Shown here: positions 40,677 to 49,761 of the stretch, piece by piece | Layout of the letters: every line of letters starts with the position of its first letter | Numbering within the stretch: position 1 is the stretch's first letter | From: Brachybacterium massiliense | GTDB lineage: Bacteria > Actinomycetota > Actinomycetes > Actinomycetales > Dermabacteraceae | Length of the DNA: 64,000 nucleotides | Assembly (NCBI RefSeq): GCF_900184245.1 | Contig: NZ_FXXB01000008.1 | Coordinates: 186,001 to 250,000, forward strand | Direction of reading: 5' to 3' | The notes under the pieces: generated by a model | What the model was told of the DNA's origin: nothing | What the model saw: the letters and a program-made list of their open reading frames with translations, nothing else | Database searches by the model: none | Position numbers and translations under genes: made by a program

Positions 40677-41693
40677 ATGAGCAGAGCCATCCAGAAGCGG
40701 ACGCCACTGCCCACGCTGGTCAGGCTCGAGGACGCCCAGAACGTAGGCACTCTCCTCGCGGGCAGACGCTCCGCCGAGACCAGGCGCTCCTACGCCTCCG
40801 CCATGCGCATCTTCACGGCCTGGTGTCAGGAGCGCGGTTACCCGGCTGTACCCACAGGCCCGGAAGTCGTCGCGTCCTACATCGCGAACTGCTCCACGTA
40901 CGTCGCACACTCGACGATCTCCCGCGACGTCGCCGCCATCTCCGCCGCCCACCTCGACACCGGTCTCGATGACCCCACGGCTCACCACGGAGTCCGCCAG
41001 GCACTCCGCTCTGCCGGCAGGACGCTCGGGACCGCACCGTCCCGTCGAGCAACACCTCTGACCACCACCCTGATGCGTCAGATCGTCGACGCGATGGACG
41101 ATCTCGAGACCGCGACCGGCAAGCGTGACCGTGCGATCCTCCTCCTCGGGCTTGCCGCCGCACTGCGTCGCCGCGAGCTCGCTGCCCTCACCACGAACGA
41201 CATCGCCCGCCACGACGACGGCCTGCTACTGCGGATCCGTCGCTCGAAGGCCGACCAGACCGGGAGAGGCGACCTCATCGGCATCCCACTCGGAGCCCAC
41301 CCCGAAACCTGCCCCGTCCTCGCACTCGAAGCATGGCTCGAAACCAGCAGCAGGAAGCTGGGGGAGGGGAGTCCAGTCTTCTCCCGCATCTACAACCACT
41401 CCCGTATCGCCGACACCGCACTGTCGGACCGCTCGATCTCACGCATCATCCAGGCCCGCGCCGCAGCCGCCAACATCAACGAGAAGGACAACGCCCACAT
41501 CGCAGGAGTCGACCAGACCTGGGTCTCGGGACACTCCCTGCGCGCCGGACACGCGACATCTGCCGCAGAGGAGGGCGTCGACCCGATGGCGATCTCCCGC
41601 ACCACCAGACACCGTCGACTGGACTCCCTCGCACGGTACGTGCGCCCCGCCAGCGCCTTCGAAGACTCAACAGCGGGCAAGATCGGCCTGTAG
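40677..41693 (+). CDS. Second tyrosine recombinase
   Basis: The 338-residue protein has a SAM-like core-binding domain (SYASAMRIFTAWCQERGY near 41-58) and a catalytic domain with Arg in ALRRRELAALT near 164, HSLRAGHATSAAEEG near 286 and a C-terminal ARYVRP with the Tyr. The HxLRAGxAT form is shared by recombinases of composite transposons and plasmids, unlike the integrase at 38815. It follows the AlpA-like gene by 58 bases with GAGGGAGGG upstream. It may serve a different site or an older element. Confidence 0.88.
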   Translation: MSRAIQKRTPLPTLVRLEDAQNVGTLLAGRRSAETRRSYASAMRIFTAWCQERGYPAVPTGPEVVASYIANCSTYVAHSTISRDVAAISAAHLDTGLDDPTAHHGVRQALRSAGRTLGTAPSRRATPLTTTLMRQIVDAMDDLETATGKRDRAILLLGLAAALRRRELAALTTNDIARHDDGLLLRIRRSKADQTGRGDLIGIPLGAHPETCPVLALEAWLETSSRKLGEGSPVFSRIYNHSRIADTALSDRSISRIIQARAAAANINEKDNAHIAGVDQTWVSGHSLRAGHATSAAEEGVDPMAISRTTRHRRLDSLARYVRPASAFEDSTAGKIGL

Positions 41694-41742
41694 GTGCGCA
41701 GCCATTCGAGCTGACAGAGGGAACGCAAGCCCCCGGTTCTCT

Positions 41743-42072
41743 TCACGACTTGACGAGGCGCCTTACCGCGTCAGAGGCCTCACTTAGCTTGATCTCGGCC
41801 TCGTCTCCTCCTTCGCGGGCGGCATCGAGTACGCATTGGTGGAGGTGGTCGCCGAGTAGGCCCAGCGCAACGTTCTCCAGCGCGCTGTCCAGGGCAGAGA
41901 TCTGGGTGAGGATGTCGATGCAGTAGACGTCTTCGTCGATCATTCGGGAGATCCCGCGGGCTTGGCCTTCGATGCGCTTGAGGCGGTTGAGGTAGCGGGG
42001 CTTGTCCTGGATATATCCGTGAGGCCCGCTGTGACAGGCATGGCCCTCCGCGGTTTTGGGGACTGTGTTCAT
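41743..42072 (-). CDS. csoR: CsoR-family copper-sensing repressor
   Basis: The 109-residue DUF156 protein has the Cu(I) triad Cys51, His76 and Cys80, with the same 25 and 4 residue spacing as Mycobacterium CsoR (Cys36, His61, Cys65), and the DNA-binding RYLNRLKRIEGQARGI near 26-41. Its ATG overlaps the copB stop by four bases, so repressor and pump are made together. It probably binds the palindrome at 44292 and releases it on Cu(I) binding. Confidence 0.92.
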   Translation of the reverse strand: MNTVPKTAEGHACHSGPHGYIQDKPRYLNRLKRIEGQARGISRMIDEDVYCIDILTQISALDSALENVALGLLGDHLHQCVLDAAREGGDEAEIKLSEASDAVRRLVKS

Positions 42073-44279
42073 GAGTGATTCCGCTCGGTGAGACTGGGTC
42101 CGCGGCGAGCGCGGACGGCGCCGACGGTCGCCTCCGGGCGAAGGTCGAGGCGTCGCAGGAGCTGGGCGTTCAGGGCGACCACGATGGTGGACAGGGACAT
42201 CAGGATCGCTCCGACGGACATCGGCAGCACGAACCCGATGGGGGCGAGGATGCCCGCCGCGAGCGGCACAGAGATCAGGTTGTAGCCGGCAGCCCACCAG
42301 AGGTTCTGCTTCATCTTCCGGTAGGCGGCGCGGGAGAGCTCGATGACCGAGAGCACGGAGCGTGGATCGGAGCTGGCCAACACGACCCCGGCGGAGGCGA
42401 TCGCGACATCGGTGCCGGCACCGATGGCGATGCCGACATCGGCCTGAGCAAGGGCAGGGGCGTCGTTGACGCCGTCGCCGACCATCGCGACCTTCATGCC
42501 CTCCTTCTGGAGCTGGGCGACCTTCGAGGACTTGTCCTCGGGTCGCACCCCGGCGAAGACGCGGTCGATGCCGAGCTCGCGGCCGACGCTGTTCGCGACC
42601 GCCTCGGCGTCGCCGGTGATCATGACGACCTCGACGCCCAAGCTGTGCAGGGCATCGATGGCGTCGCGAGATTCGGGGCGCACCTCATCGGTGAGCTTGA
42701 GACCGCCGATCACCTCGTCGTCGCGGAGGACGTGGAGGATGATCGCGCCCTCCTGGCGCCAGGCCTCGGCTTCTTCGACTTCGCTCACTCCGGTCTCCTC
42801 GAGCAGTCGAGGACCGCCCACGCGGATCTCGTGCCCATCGACCTGGGCACTCACGCCCAGTGCCGGGGTGGAGCTGACGTCAGAGCCCGCAGGAATCTGC
42901 GCTCCCTCGGCCTGTGCCTTGGCGACGATGGCGCGGGCGAGCGGGTGCTCGCTCTCCGCCTCGGCGGCAGCTGCCAGGGCCAGCACCTCGGTCTCGTCCG
43001 CACCGCGGGTGATGATCTCGGCGAGGACGGGCTCACCCTTGGTCAGGGTGCCGGTCTTGTCGAACAGGACGGCGTCAACGGTGCGCATGGCCTCCAGGGC
43101 CAGACGGTCCTTCACCAGCACACCGCCGCGGGCAGCCCGCTCCGTCGCGATCGAGACGACCAGCGGGATCGCGAGCCCCAGCGCATGGGGGCAGGCGATG
43201 ACCAGGACCGTCACCGTGCGCACCACGGCGTCATCGGGCATGCCGAGCAGAGACCAGGTGATCGCGGTGATCACAGCGGCACCGAGAGCGAACCAGAAAA
43301 GCCACGCCGCGGCGGTATCCGCGATGCGCTGTGCCCGGGACGAGGAGTTCTGCGCTTCGGTCACCAGGCGCTGGATACCGGCGAGGGCGGTGTCGTCGCC
43401 CGTGGCGGTGACTTCGATGCGGAGACTGGAATCGGTGGCGACGGTGCCAGCCACGACAGAGTCTCCGGTGGAGCGCGTCACTGGGCGGGACTCGCCGGTG
43501 ACCATGGACTCGTCCACGTCGGCGCGGCCTTCCCGGATCGTGCCGTCGGCCGGGACGCTCGCGCCGGGGCGGACGAGGATGAGGTCGCCGCGCTGCAGCT
43601 CGTTGGGCGAGATGCTCACGAGCTCGTCGTCTTCGATGCGTTCTGCCATGTCCGGCAGCAGTGCGGCCAGAGAGTCGAGCGCGGAGGTGGTCTGGGCGAG
43701 GGAGCGCATCTCGACCCAGTGGCCCAGCAGCATGATCACGATCAGCAGGGCGAGCTCCCACCAGAAATCGAGCTGGTGGTCGAGGATCCCGAGAGTCGCA
43801 CCCCAAGAGGCGATGAACGCGACCGTGATCGCGAGCCCGATCAGGAGCATCATCCCGGGCTGACGGGAACGGATCTCGGAAACGGCGCCGGTGAGGAACG
43901 GGCGGCCGCCCCAGATGTACATGACGGTGCCGAGAACCGGGGCGATCCATAGAGCGCCGGGGAACTCGGGAACGCTGTACCCGAGCAGCATCGCGAACAT
44001 CGGCGAGAACGCGACAACTGGGACCGCGAGGATCAGGTTGATCCAGAACAGCCGCCGGAACTGTGCGACGTGGTCGCCATGGCCTGCGTGCCCACCGTGC
44101 CCGGCGGCGTGGCCCTCGTGTCCCGAATGGTCTCCGTGAGTTCCGTGGCCGTGATGCGCGTCGGGAGCGTCGTGCTCAGCACTGCCGGAGTGGGCGTCCT
44201 GAGGCGTGGAGGAAGGATGAGCGTGCTGCATGCCGGGTCCTCCGTGGTCTCGACCGTGTGTCTGGTTGCCAGCGTTCAT
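42069..44279 (-). CDS. copB: CopB-type P1B heavy-metal ATPase
   Basis: The 736-residue pump has a His-rich N-terminal tail of about 75 residues (repeated HGxHGDHSGHEGH units) in place of CxxC domains. A transmembrane CPH motif (VIACPHALGLAIP near 366) marks the P1B-3 (CopB) class. The phosphorylation site DKTGTLTKGEP near 407, TGES near 265 and GDGVNDAPAL near 619 are intact. It probably exports copper or silver ions. A CsoR operator lies directly upstream and csoR follows in the same operon. Confidence 0.94.
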   Translation of the reverse strand: MNAGNQTHGRDHGGPGMQHAHPSSTPQDAHSGSAEHDAPDAHHGHGTHGDHSGHEGHAAGHGGHAGHGDHVAQFRRLFWINLILAVPVVAFSPMFAMLLGYSVPEFPGALWIAPVLGTVMYIWGGRPFLTGAVSEIRSRQPGMMLLIGLAITVAFIASWGATLGILDHQLDFWWELALLIVIMLLGHWVEMRSLAQTTSALDSLAALLPDMAERIEDDELVSISPNELQRGDLILVRPGASVPADGTIREGRADVDESMVTGESRPVTRSTGDSVVAGTVATDSSLRIEVTATGDDTALAGIQRLVTEAQNSSSRAQRIADTAAAWLFWFALGAAVITAITWSLLGMPDDAVVRTVTVLVIACPHALGLAIPLVVSIATERAARGGVLVKDRLALEAMRTVDAVLFDKTGTLTKGEPVLAEIITRGADETEVLALAAAAEAESEHPLARAIVAKAQAEGAQIPAGSDVSSTPALGVSAQVDGHEIRVGGPRLLEETGVSEVEEAEAWRQEGAIILHVLRDDEVIGGLKLTDEVRPESRDAIDALHSLGVEVVMITGDAEAVANSVGRELGIDRVFAGVRPEDKSSKVAQLQKEGMKVAMVGDGVNDAPALAQADVGIAIGAGTDVAIASAGVVLASSDPRSVLSVIELSRAAYRKMKQNLWWAAGYNLISVPLAAGILAPIGFVLPMSVGAILMSLSTIVVALNAQLLRRLDLRPEATVGAVRARRGPSLTERNHS

Positions 44280-44291
44280 GCGTCCGACAAT

Positions 44292-44308
44292 ATACCCCTA
44301 GGGGGTAT
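44292..44308. promoter_or_regulatory. CsoR operator upstream of copB
   Basis: ATACCCCTAGGGGGTAT has 7-base arms ATACCCC and GGGGTAT around TAG, the GC-tract palindrome known for CsoR. It starts 13 bases before the copB ATG on the minus strand. The stretch from here to the oxidase stop at 44502 holds no gene. Confidence 0.85.
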
Positions 44309-44501
44309 GCGTCAAGGGGTCGGAATCCGCTGTGACCATCGGCGTGATCGAGGCGCGGAGGGGTGGCATGACATCCCTCAAGTCGGCGCCAGAATCCAAG
44401 CCGCTGACTCCGACCAGATGGCCCGCTCGCTTTTGATCGAGGCCCAGGAGGGCGACACCAATGTCGACCTACTTCGGCGCCGGGGGCCGGAACCCACGGC
44501 G

Positions 44502-46016
44502 TCAGGGCGCGTAGTCGATGCCGGTCATCATGCCGACCTCCTGGTGGTACGCGTTGTGGCAGTGCGCTGCCCACCGGCCCGGATTGTCCGCATCGAAGTC
44601 GAGAGCGAACGATTCCATGGGTGCCATCATCACCGTGTCCTTTCGGAGCCCCGATGGCAGGGCGATGGTATGCCCGTGGATGTGGAGGGGGTGACTCATC
44701 ATCGTCTGGTTGGTCGCGATGATGCGCACCCGCTGCCCCTCATGGATGCTCAGTGGAGTGTTCTGCCCGTAGGGGGCGCCGTTGATGGCCCACTGGTACG
44801 GCTGCATCGAGCCTTGGAACGAGAGCCCGAGCTCGGTGTCAACTGCGCGGTCCTCGAGTCGCGCCGCCTCGGCCGGCTCCAGAGTAGATCCGATGAGGGC
44901 CTCCCCGTCGAGTTCTCGGACCCGGACGTCCGCAGCGGGCACTTCCCCGGCACCGGTCCTCAACACGGCGAGCCCCTGGCCGCCGCTGGTCTTCCCGACA
45001 GGACGCGCCACCAGAGGGAACATGCCGTCCTTCACGGTGACCACCACGTCGTACCGCTCGCCCATGCCGAGATAGAGCGCCTTGGCGGTGACCGGCTCGA
45101 CGGCGAATCCGTCAGAGTGGGTGACAGAGAGATCGTGATCTCCGAGCGCGAGAGCGAAGATGGTGTCGGCGGAGGCGTTGATCAGGCGCAGGCGCACGCG
45201 CTGGCCGGGCTTCGCCTCGAAGATCTCCGGCGCTTCGGGGATCCGGCCGTTGAGGAGGAAGTGGGGGTAGGTCACGTCGCCGGCATCGCCCCAGGGCTCC
45301 TCGCCCATGGGCATGTCGCCGTGGTCCATGCCTCCGGACCTACCGCCGGCGGCGTCGTCGCCCATTGGCATGTTGCCGTGGTCCATGCCGCCGGAATCCG
45401 AGGGGCTGGCACCGGTCAGCGCGGCCAGGACCTCATCGGGGGTCTGCCCGGTCCCATCGATCCAGTCATCGAGGGTCACGATCCATTCCGCATCGTAGTC
45501 ACCGGGTTCGTCGGGATCGTCGATGATCAGCGGCGCGTAGAGCCCGCGGTCCAGCTGCAGGCCGACGTGGGAGTGGAGGAAGTAAGTGCCGGGATCGGGG
45601 GCGACGAACTCGTAGATGAAAGAGGTGTCCGGCTTGACCGGGTCCTGCGTCATCCCCGGAACCCCGTCGGCCGCATTGTGCAGTCGGATGCCGTGCCAGT
45701 GGATCGTGGAGGCCTCGGGCAGGCGGTTCTCGAGCGTGATGCGCAGCAGATCCCCGGCCGTGGCGCGGATCAGCGGCCCGGGGAGGGACTCGCCGTATGC
45801 CCAGGTCGAGACCGTCTTCCCTCCGAGGTCCACCGTCGTCGGCGCCGCGGCGAGGGTCTGGGTGACGACGTTCTGACCGGCTTTCGGCGTCAGGGCAGGA
45901 GGCGGTGCGAAGCCTCCAACTTCGGTCGGAGCGGCTCGGTCGCCACATGCCGCGAGCGTCAGTGCTGCCGCGCCGAGGCCTCCGGAGAACACGGTGCGGC
46001 GGGAAAACGTCTTCAC
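44502..46016 (-). CDS. Multicopper oxidase (Tat lipoprotein)
   Basis: The 504-residue product has a twin-arginine signal (FSRRTVFSGGLGAAAL) ending in a lipobox LAACG, so it is exported folded and lipid-anchored. All four copper signatures are present: TIHWHG, FLHSHVG, HPLHIHGH and HCHNAYHQEVGM. A central Met/His-rich insert repeats GGMDHGnMPMG twice, like the Met-rich segment of CueO. Oxidation of Cu(I) to Cu(II) outside the membrane is likely. GTG 46016 is preferred because AGAAGGA precedes it and it opens the signal peptide; a longer frame to 46097 lacks these. Confidence 0.92.
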   Translation of the reverse strand: MKTFSRRTVFSGGLGAAALTLAACGDRAAPTEVGGFAPPPALTPKAGQNVVTQTLAAAPTTVDLGGKTVSTWAYGESLPGPLIRATAGDLLRITLENRLPEASTIHWHGIRLHNAADGVPGMTQDPVKPDTSFIYEFVAPDPGTYFLHSHVGLQLDRGLYAPLIIDDPDEPGDYDAEWIVTLDDWIDGTGQTPDEVLAALTGASPSDSGGMDHGNMPMGDDAAGGRSGGMDHGDMPMGEEPWGDAGDVTYPHFLLNGRIPEAPEIFEAKPGQRVRLRLINASADTIFALALGDHDLSVTHSDGFAVEPVTAKALYLGMGERYDVVVTVKDGMFPLVARPVGKTSGGQGLAVLRTGAGEVPAADVRVRELDGEALIGSTLEPAEAARLEDRAVDTELGLSFQGSMQPYQWAINGAPYGQNTPLSIHEGQRVRIIATNQTMMSHPLHIHGHTIALPSGLRKDTVMMAPMESFALDFDADNPGRWAAHCHNAYHQEVGMMTGIDYAP

Positions 46017-46047
46017 AGGTGCAGTCCTTCTAGAGCGAGGGGTGGTG

Positions 46048-46284
46048 TCATGGCCGAAAGGCGTCCAAGACCAGCCGTCGTCGTTGCTCGAACTCATCGG
46101 CCGTGATCTCTCCTCGAGCCAGGCGCAGCGAGAGTTCCCCGATCGCCTCGTTCTCGTCCCGCGCGCGTCGGGGGCGCCCGGGCGGCACGGTGCATGCCAG
46201 CAGCAGTGCCGAGGCCCAGAGGAGAGCGAGCAGACCGGCGACTATCACCCACATCAGCCACGACATCGCATCGGTAGGCATCAT
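46048..46284 (-). CDS. SHOCT-domain membrane protein
   Basis: The 78-residue product has one membrane helix (MSWLMWVIVAGLLALLWASALLLA) and a C-terminal SHOCT domain (LRLARGEITADEFEQRRRLVL). Short SHOCT proteins often accompany copper oxidase and copper pump genes in Gram-positive bacteria; their role is unknown. It leads the multicopper oxidase gene with 31 bases between, so both should share the promoter in the divergent region above. Confidence 0.85.
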   Translation of the reverse strand: MMPTDAMSWLMWVIVAGLLALLWASALLLACTVPPGRPRRARDENEAIGELSLRLARGEITADEFEQRRRLVLDAFRP

Positions 46285-46373
46285 CGAGCAGCTCCCTTAG
46301 TGGGTCGAGTTCGTACGCGGCACGGTCCACATCAGCTTCCCCCGGGGCGGGCGAAGTTCTCGTCGAGAGTTCC

Positions 46374-46391
46374 TCAAGATCTGGTCCAGAT
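46374..46391. promoter_or_regulatory. Candidate response-regulator box (11-bp direct repeat)
   Basis: TCAAGAT (46374-46380) and TCCAGAT (46385-46391) lie 11 bases apart in the divergent region between the SHOCT/oxidase genes and the two-component system. The same arrangement with TCAAGGT occurs at 51044. One-turn-spaced direct repeats are typical OmpR/PhoB-family sites, and the form resembles the CopR box described in Corynebacterium glutamicum. Confidence 0.55.
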
Positions 46392-46449
46392 AGTCCGTCT
46401 GCGCCTCCGTAGACACGCGATCTCCAGGGACGGGGACCAGACTGGAGCC

Positions 46450-47163
46450 ATGAGGAGTGAAACGGATCGAGCAGCGGCGATGGTTCTCGTCGTCGAGGAC
46501 GAAGCCGCGCTGTCGGATGTGGTCCAGGCGTATCTCGTGAAGGCCGGCTACGCGACTGCTAGCGCGCGGAGCGGTCCGGAGGCGGTGGAGGCAGCCCGCA
46601 CTCTGTCACCGGACGTGATCGTCCTCGATCTCGGCCTGCCCGGGCTCGACGGTCTGGAGGTGATGCGCAGGATCCGCGCCTTCTCCGACTGCTACGTGCT
46701 GATCACGACGGCACGGTCAGAGGAGGTGGATCGCCTGGTGGGGCTGTCGGTGGGGGCGGATGACTACCTCACCAAGCCGTTCAGCGTGCGTGAGCTCGTC
46801 GCTCGGGTCCAGGCCGTATTGCGCAGGCCCCGCGCCGATTCCGGGACGGCGTCTTCGGACACAGTGCGCACTTTTGGAGAGCTCGAGATCGACACAGCTG
46901 CCCAGGAGGTGCGGCTCGCCAGCCGGCCACTTCCGCTGACCCCCACCGAGAGGGGACTCTTGATGACCCTGGCGCTCAGTCCTGGCCAGGCCTTCAGTCG
47001 CAGACAGCTGATGGAGGCCGTCTGGGGAGACAGCTGGATCGGAGATGACCATCTCGTCGATGTGCACATCGCCAACCTCCGACGAAAACTCGACGAGACG
47101 GCTGAGTCTGCACGGTTCGTCACCACGGTGCGCGGTATCGGGTACCGGATGGGGAAGGGGTGA
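46450..47163 (+). CDS. OmpR/PhoB-family response regulator (copper two-component system)
   Basis: The 237-residue protein has a receiver domain (VLVVEDE near 13, phospho-Asp in VIVLDLGLPGLDG near 57, switch Lys in DYLTKPF near 107) and a winged-helix output domain ending RFVTTVRGIGYRMGKG. ATG 46450 starts the family N-terminus. The kinase gene follows after 3 bases. The neighbourhood suggests copper or envelope stress as the signal, like CopRS/CusRS. Confidence 0.93.
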   Translation: MRSETDRAAAMVLVVEDEAALSDVVQAYLVKAGYATASARSGPEAVEAARTLSPDVIVLDLGLPGLDGLEVMRRIRAFSDCYVLITTARSEEVDRLVGLSVGADDYLTKPFSVRELVARVQAVLRRPRADSGTASSDTVRTFGELEIDTAAQEVRLASRPLPLTPTERGLLMTLALSPGQAFSRRQLMEAVWGDSWIGDDHLVDVHIANLRRKLDETAESARFVTTVRGIGYRMGKG

Positions 47164-47166
47164 GCT

Positions 47167-48300
47167 GTGGCCGCACCGAATACATCTGTGCGAACGGTTC
47201 GCCCTAGCACCAGCTTGGCCTCGCGCCTGATGATCGGCCAGCTCATCGTGCTGCTCGCCGGCGCGCTCACCATCACGGTGCTGACGGTGATCATCGGGCC
47301 CGCCGTCTTCCACTACCACCTGCTCCAGACCGATCTCCCGGTGGGCAGCGACGAGCTCGTCCACATCGAACGCGCCTACCGTGACGCGCTCGCACTTGCC
47401 CTCGGGGTCGGACTGGTGGTCTCCCTCCTGGCCGCCGGCCTGGTCACCTGGAACCTGGCACGACGACTCCGCCAGACGCTTCACGGCCTCACCTCGGCTG
47501 TCGATGAACTGTCCCGCGGCCACTACTCCACGCGCGTGCCCTCCGTCGGAGCCGGGACCGAACTCGACTCTCTGGCCGCCACGCTCAACGACATGGCAGC
47601 GCGCCTGGACGCCGTCGAGGAGACCCGACGCCAACTGCTCTCCGACCTCGCCCATGAGCTGCGCACCCCCATCGCCACCCTCTCGGCACATCACGAGGCG
47701 ATGGCCGATGGCGTCATCGAGCCGGAGGCAGCCATGCCCATCCTCGCCGGCCAGACCGTGCGACTGTCGCGGCTGGCTGACGACATCAGTGAGGTGTCCC
47801 GGGCCGAGGAGGGCCAGCTCCCGGTACAGCTGCACCCCCTCGCCGTCGATGACTTGCTGGCATCAGCACTCCAGGAATGGGAGGAACGGTTTGAGACAGC
47901 GGGTGTGGCATTACGACGAGAAATGGCCCTGCCCCACGCCGTGACGATCCACGCGGACCCGGACCGCCTCGCCCAAGTACTTGGGAACTTGCTGAGCAAT
48001 GCTCTGCGGCACACTTCCCCCGGAGGCACCGTCACGGTCTCGGCAGCCACCCACGGCAGCACGGTGGAGATCGCGGTAGCGGATGACGGCGAAGGGTTCA
48101 CCGCTGAGGACCGGTCTCGCCTGTTCGAACGGTTCTTCCGCGCCGACAGCTCCCGCACCCGTGAGAACTCCGGCTCAGGCATCGGCCTGACGATCAGTCG
48201 AGCCCTGGTCGATGCGCACGGCGGGACCATGGCCGCGGCCAGTGAGGGCTCAGGGCGGGGAGCCACCTTCACCATCCGGTTGCCCCGAGCAATCGTCTGA
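47167..48300 (+). CDS. Sensor histidine kinase (copper two-component system)
   Basis: The 377-residue kinase has two membrane helices (about 21-45 and 75-97) with a short extracytoplasmic loop of about 30 residues (HYHLLQTDLPVGSDELVHIE), a HAMP domain, the HisKA H box LAHELRTPIATL near 162 and the ATPase motifs NLLSNALRHT, DDGEGF and GSGIGLTIS. The loop has a few His residues and is too small for a large sensor fold, so signal detection at the membrane is likely. Confidence 0.93.
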   Translation: MAAPNTSVRTVRPSTSLASRLMIGQLIVLLAGALTITVLTVIIGPAVFHYHLLQTDLPVGSDELVHIERAYRDALALALGVGLVVSLLAAGLVTWNLARRLRQTLHGLTSAVDELSRGHYSTRVPSVGAGTELDSLAATLNDMAARLDAVEETRRQLLSDLAHELRTPIATLSAHHEAMADGVIEPEAAMPILAGQTVRLSRLADDISEVSRAEEGQLPVQLHPLAVDDLLASALQEWEERFETAGVALRREMALPHAVTIHADPDRLAQVLGNLLSNALRHTSPGGTVTVSAATHGSTVEIAVADDGEGFTAEDRSRLFERFFRADSSRTRENSGSGIGLTISRALVDAHGGTMAAASEGSGRGATFTIRLPRAIV

Positions 48301-48302
48301 CC

Positions 48303-48332
48303 GCTGAGCCGGCCGCGTACGGCGGGCTCAGC
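48303..48332. terminator. Bidirectional terminator (kinase / ccdA)
   Basis: Arms GCTGAGCC and GGCTCAGC with a GC-rich centre lie between the convergent histidine kinase and ccdA genes. Confidence 0.7.
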
Positions 48333-48334
48333 GA

Positions 48335-49102
48335 TCAGACGATCGTGGTGAAGTTGCCGATCCGCACTTGCAGGAGAGCCATCCACTGCTCCCACACGCC
48401 GGTGACCAGCAGGAGTCCGATGGCGATGAGCACGGAGCCACCGACGATCTGGAGCGTGCGGCGATGCCGGGACAGCATTTTGGAGATGCCGAGGGCGCGC
48501 CGGAACACGAGGGCGAAGAGGATGAACGGGATCCCGAGCCCGATCGCGTAGCCGAACGCGAGGAGTGCGCCGCGGCTCGCGGAGGCCTCCCCGAGGCTGA
48601 GCGCGGCGACCGCGGCGAACGTTGGGCCGATGCACGGAGTCCAGGAGAAGCCGAACGTGATCCCGAGCAGGGGTGCGCCGGCGAGTCCGGCATCGGGGCG
48701 CTTCCGGATCCGTTTCTCACCGGAGAGACGGGGGAAGATTCCCACGAACACCAGTCCCATGAGGATCACCAGCACCCCGGAGATCCGATTGATCGCGCTG
48801 GTGTACTGGACCATCAATGACCCGAGTGCACCGACGAAACCGCCGATGACCAGGAACACCGCCGTGAAGCCCGCGACGAACAGCACAGCTCCGGTGACCA
48901 GGCGCCATGGCCGTTCCCCGGGATCGCCGGTGCGGGGCGGCCCGACGCTTCCTCCGGTGAGCCCGGTGATGTATCCGAGGTAGCCGGGGACCACCGGAAG
49001 CACGCACGGCGAGAGGAACGCGACCAGACCGGCCACCATCGACAGCAGCAGGGCTGCGGCCAGGGGTCCGCTCAGCACGGTGGTGGCGAACAGTTCACCC
49101 AT
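48335..49102 (-). CDS. CcdA/DsbD-type thiol-disulfide transporter
   Basis: The 255-residue membrane protein of the CcdA family has six hydrophobic helices and the two conserved Cys residues in AFLSPCVLPVVPGYLGY near 33 and FSWTPCIGPTFAA near 152. CcdA carries electrons from cytosolic thioredoxin to thioredoxin-like proteins outside. Its ATG overlaps the tlpA-like stop by one base. The direct client is likely the TlpA-like protein, and beyond it CueP. Confidence 0.92.
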   Translation of the reverse strand: MGELFATTVLSGPLAAALLLSMVAGLVAFLSPCVLPVVPGYLGYITGLTGGSVGPPRTGDPGERPWRLVTGAVLFVAGFTAVFLVIGGFVGALGSLMVQYTSAINRISGVLVILMGLVFVGIFPRLSGEKRIRKRPDAGLAGAPLLGITFGFSWTPCIGPTFAAVAALSLGEASASRGALLAFGYAIGLGIPFILFALVFRRALGISKMLSRHRRTLQIVGGSVLIAIGLLLVTGVWEQWMALLQVRIGNFTTIV

Positions 49103-49761
49103 CAGGCGGCCTCCGCCAGCACGGTATCCAGGAGGCTCTCGAGGGTGCTCTGGTTGGCCGCGCCCGTGATCCGGGCGGCTACTCGTCCTTCAGCATCCAG
49201 GATCAAAGTCGTGGGGACGGCGTTGGGCGAGACGCTGCCGTCCATGGAAGAGATGACGACTCCGTCGGGATCGGGGATCGAGGGATAGGTGATGCCGAAG
49301 GTCTCCTCGAACGCGGCGGCCGGCCCGGCCTTGTCGCGCGTGTTCACGCCCACGAACTCCACTCCCAGGGCGCTGTACTCGGAGTGCACAGCCTTCAGCG
49401 CCGGTGCTTCGACCCGGCACGGCGGACACGACGCATACCAGACGTTGATCAGCAAGGGTGCACCGCGCAGCGCCGTGGAGTCGAAGTCGTCTCCGCTGTA
49501 CGTCGTTCCCCGGATCTCCAAAGGCTCGGCGCGACCCTCCGGGGGGATCTCGACGACAACCCCATCACCGGAGACGTACCCGGCGTTCGCCTCACTCGCC
49601 GCATCCGAAGAACCGCTGCACGCCGCAAGAAGGGGCGCTAGTACGAGCAGGCTCCCGCCCAGCCGCAGCGTGGTCCGCCGACTCAGGCGTGGTGTCACGC
49701 TCCGCCCAGTTGGGCCGACCACCGAATGCCAGAAGGCGGACCGGGTGCTTCGCCTGCTCAC
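49102..49761 (-). CDS. TlpA/ResA-like thioredoxin lipoprotein
   Basis: The 219-residue product has a signal peptide with a lipobox (APLLAACSG near 40-48) preceded by RLSRRTTLRLGG, and a thioredoxin fold with the active site CPPC in NVWYASCPPCRVEAP near 110. The cis-Pro loop AVPTTLILD is near 180. GTG overlaps the cueP stop (GTGA). Set between cueP and ccdA, it probably keeps CueP thiols reduced. Confidence 0.92.
   Translation of the reverse strand: MSRRSTRSAFWHSVVGPTGRSVTPRLSRRTTLRLGGSLLVLAPLLAACSGSSDAASEANAGYVSGDGVVVEIPPEGRAEPLEIRGTTYSGDDFDSTALRGAPLLINVWYASCPPCRVEAPALKAVHSEYSALGVEFVGVNTRDKAGPAAAFEETFGITYPSIPDPDGVVISSMDGSVSPNAVPTTLILDAEGRVAARITGAANQSTLESLLDTVLAEAA

Noticed and set aside
47181-47200. 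Second LexA-like box at the start of the kinase gene
   Set aside because: GCGAACGGTTCGCC has the half-sites but not the 4-base spacing of an SOS box, and it lies inside the coding region.
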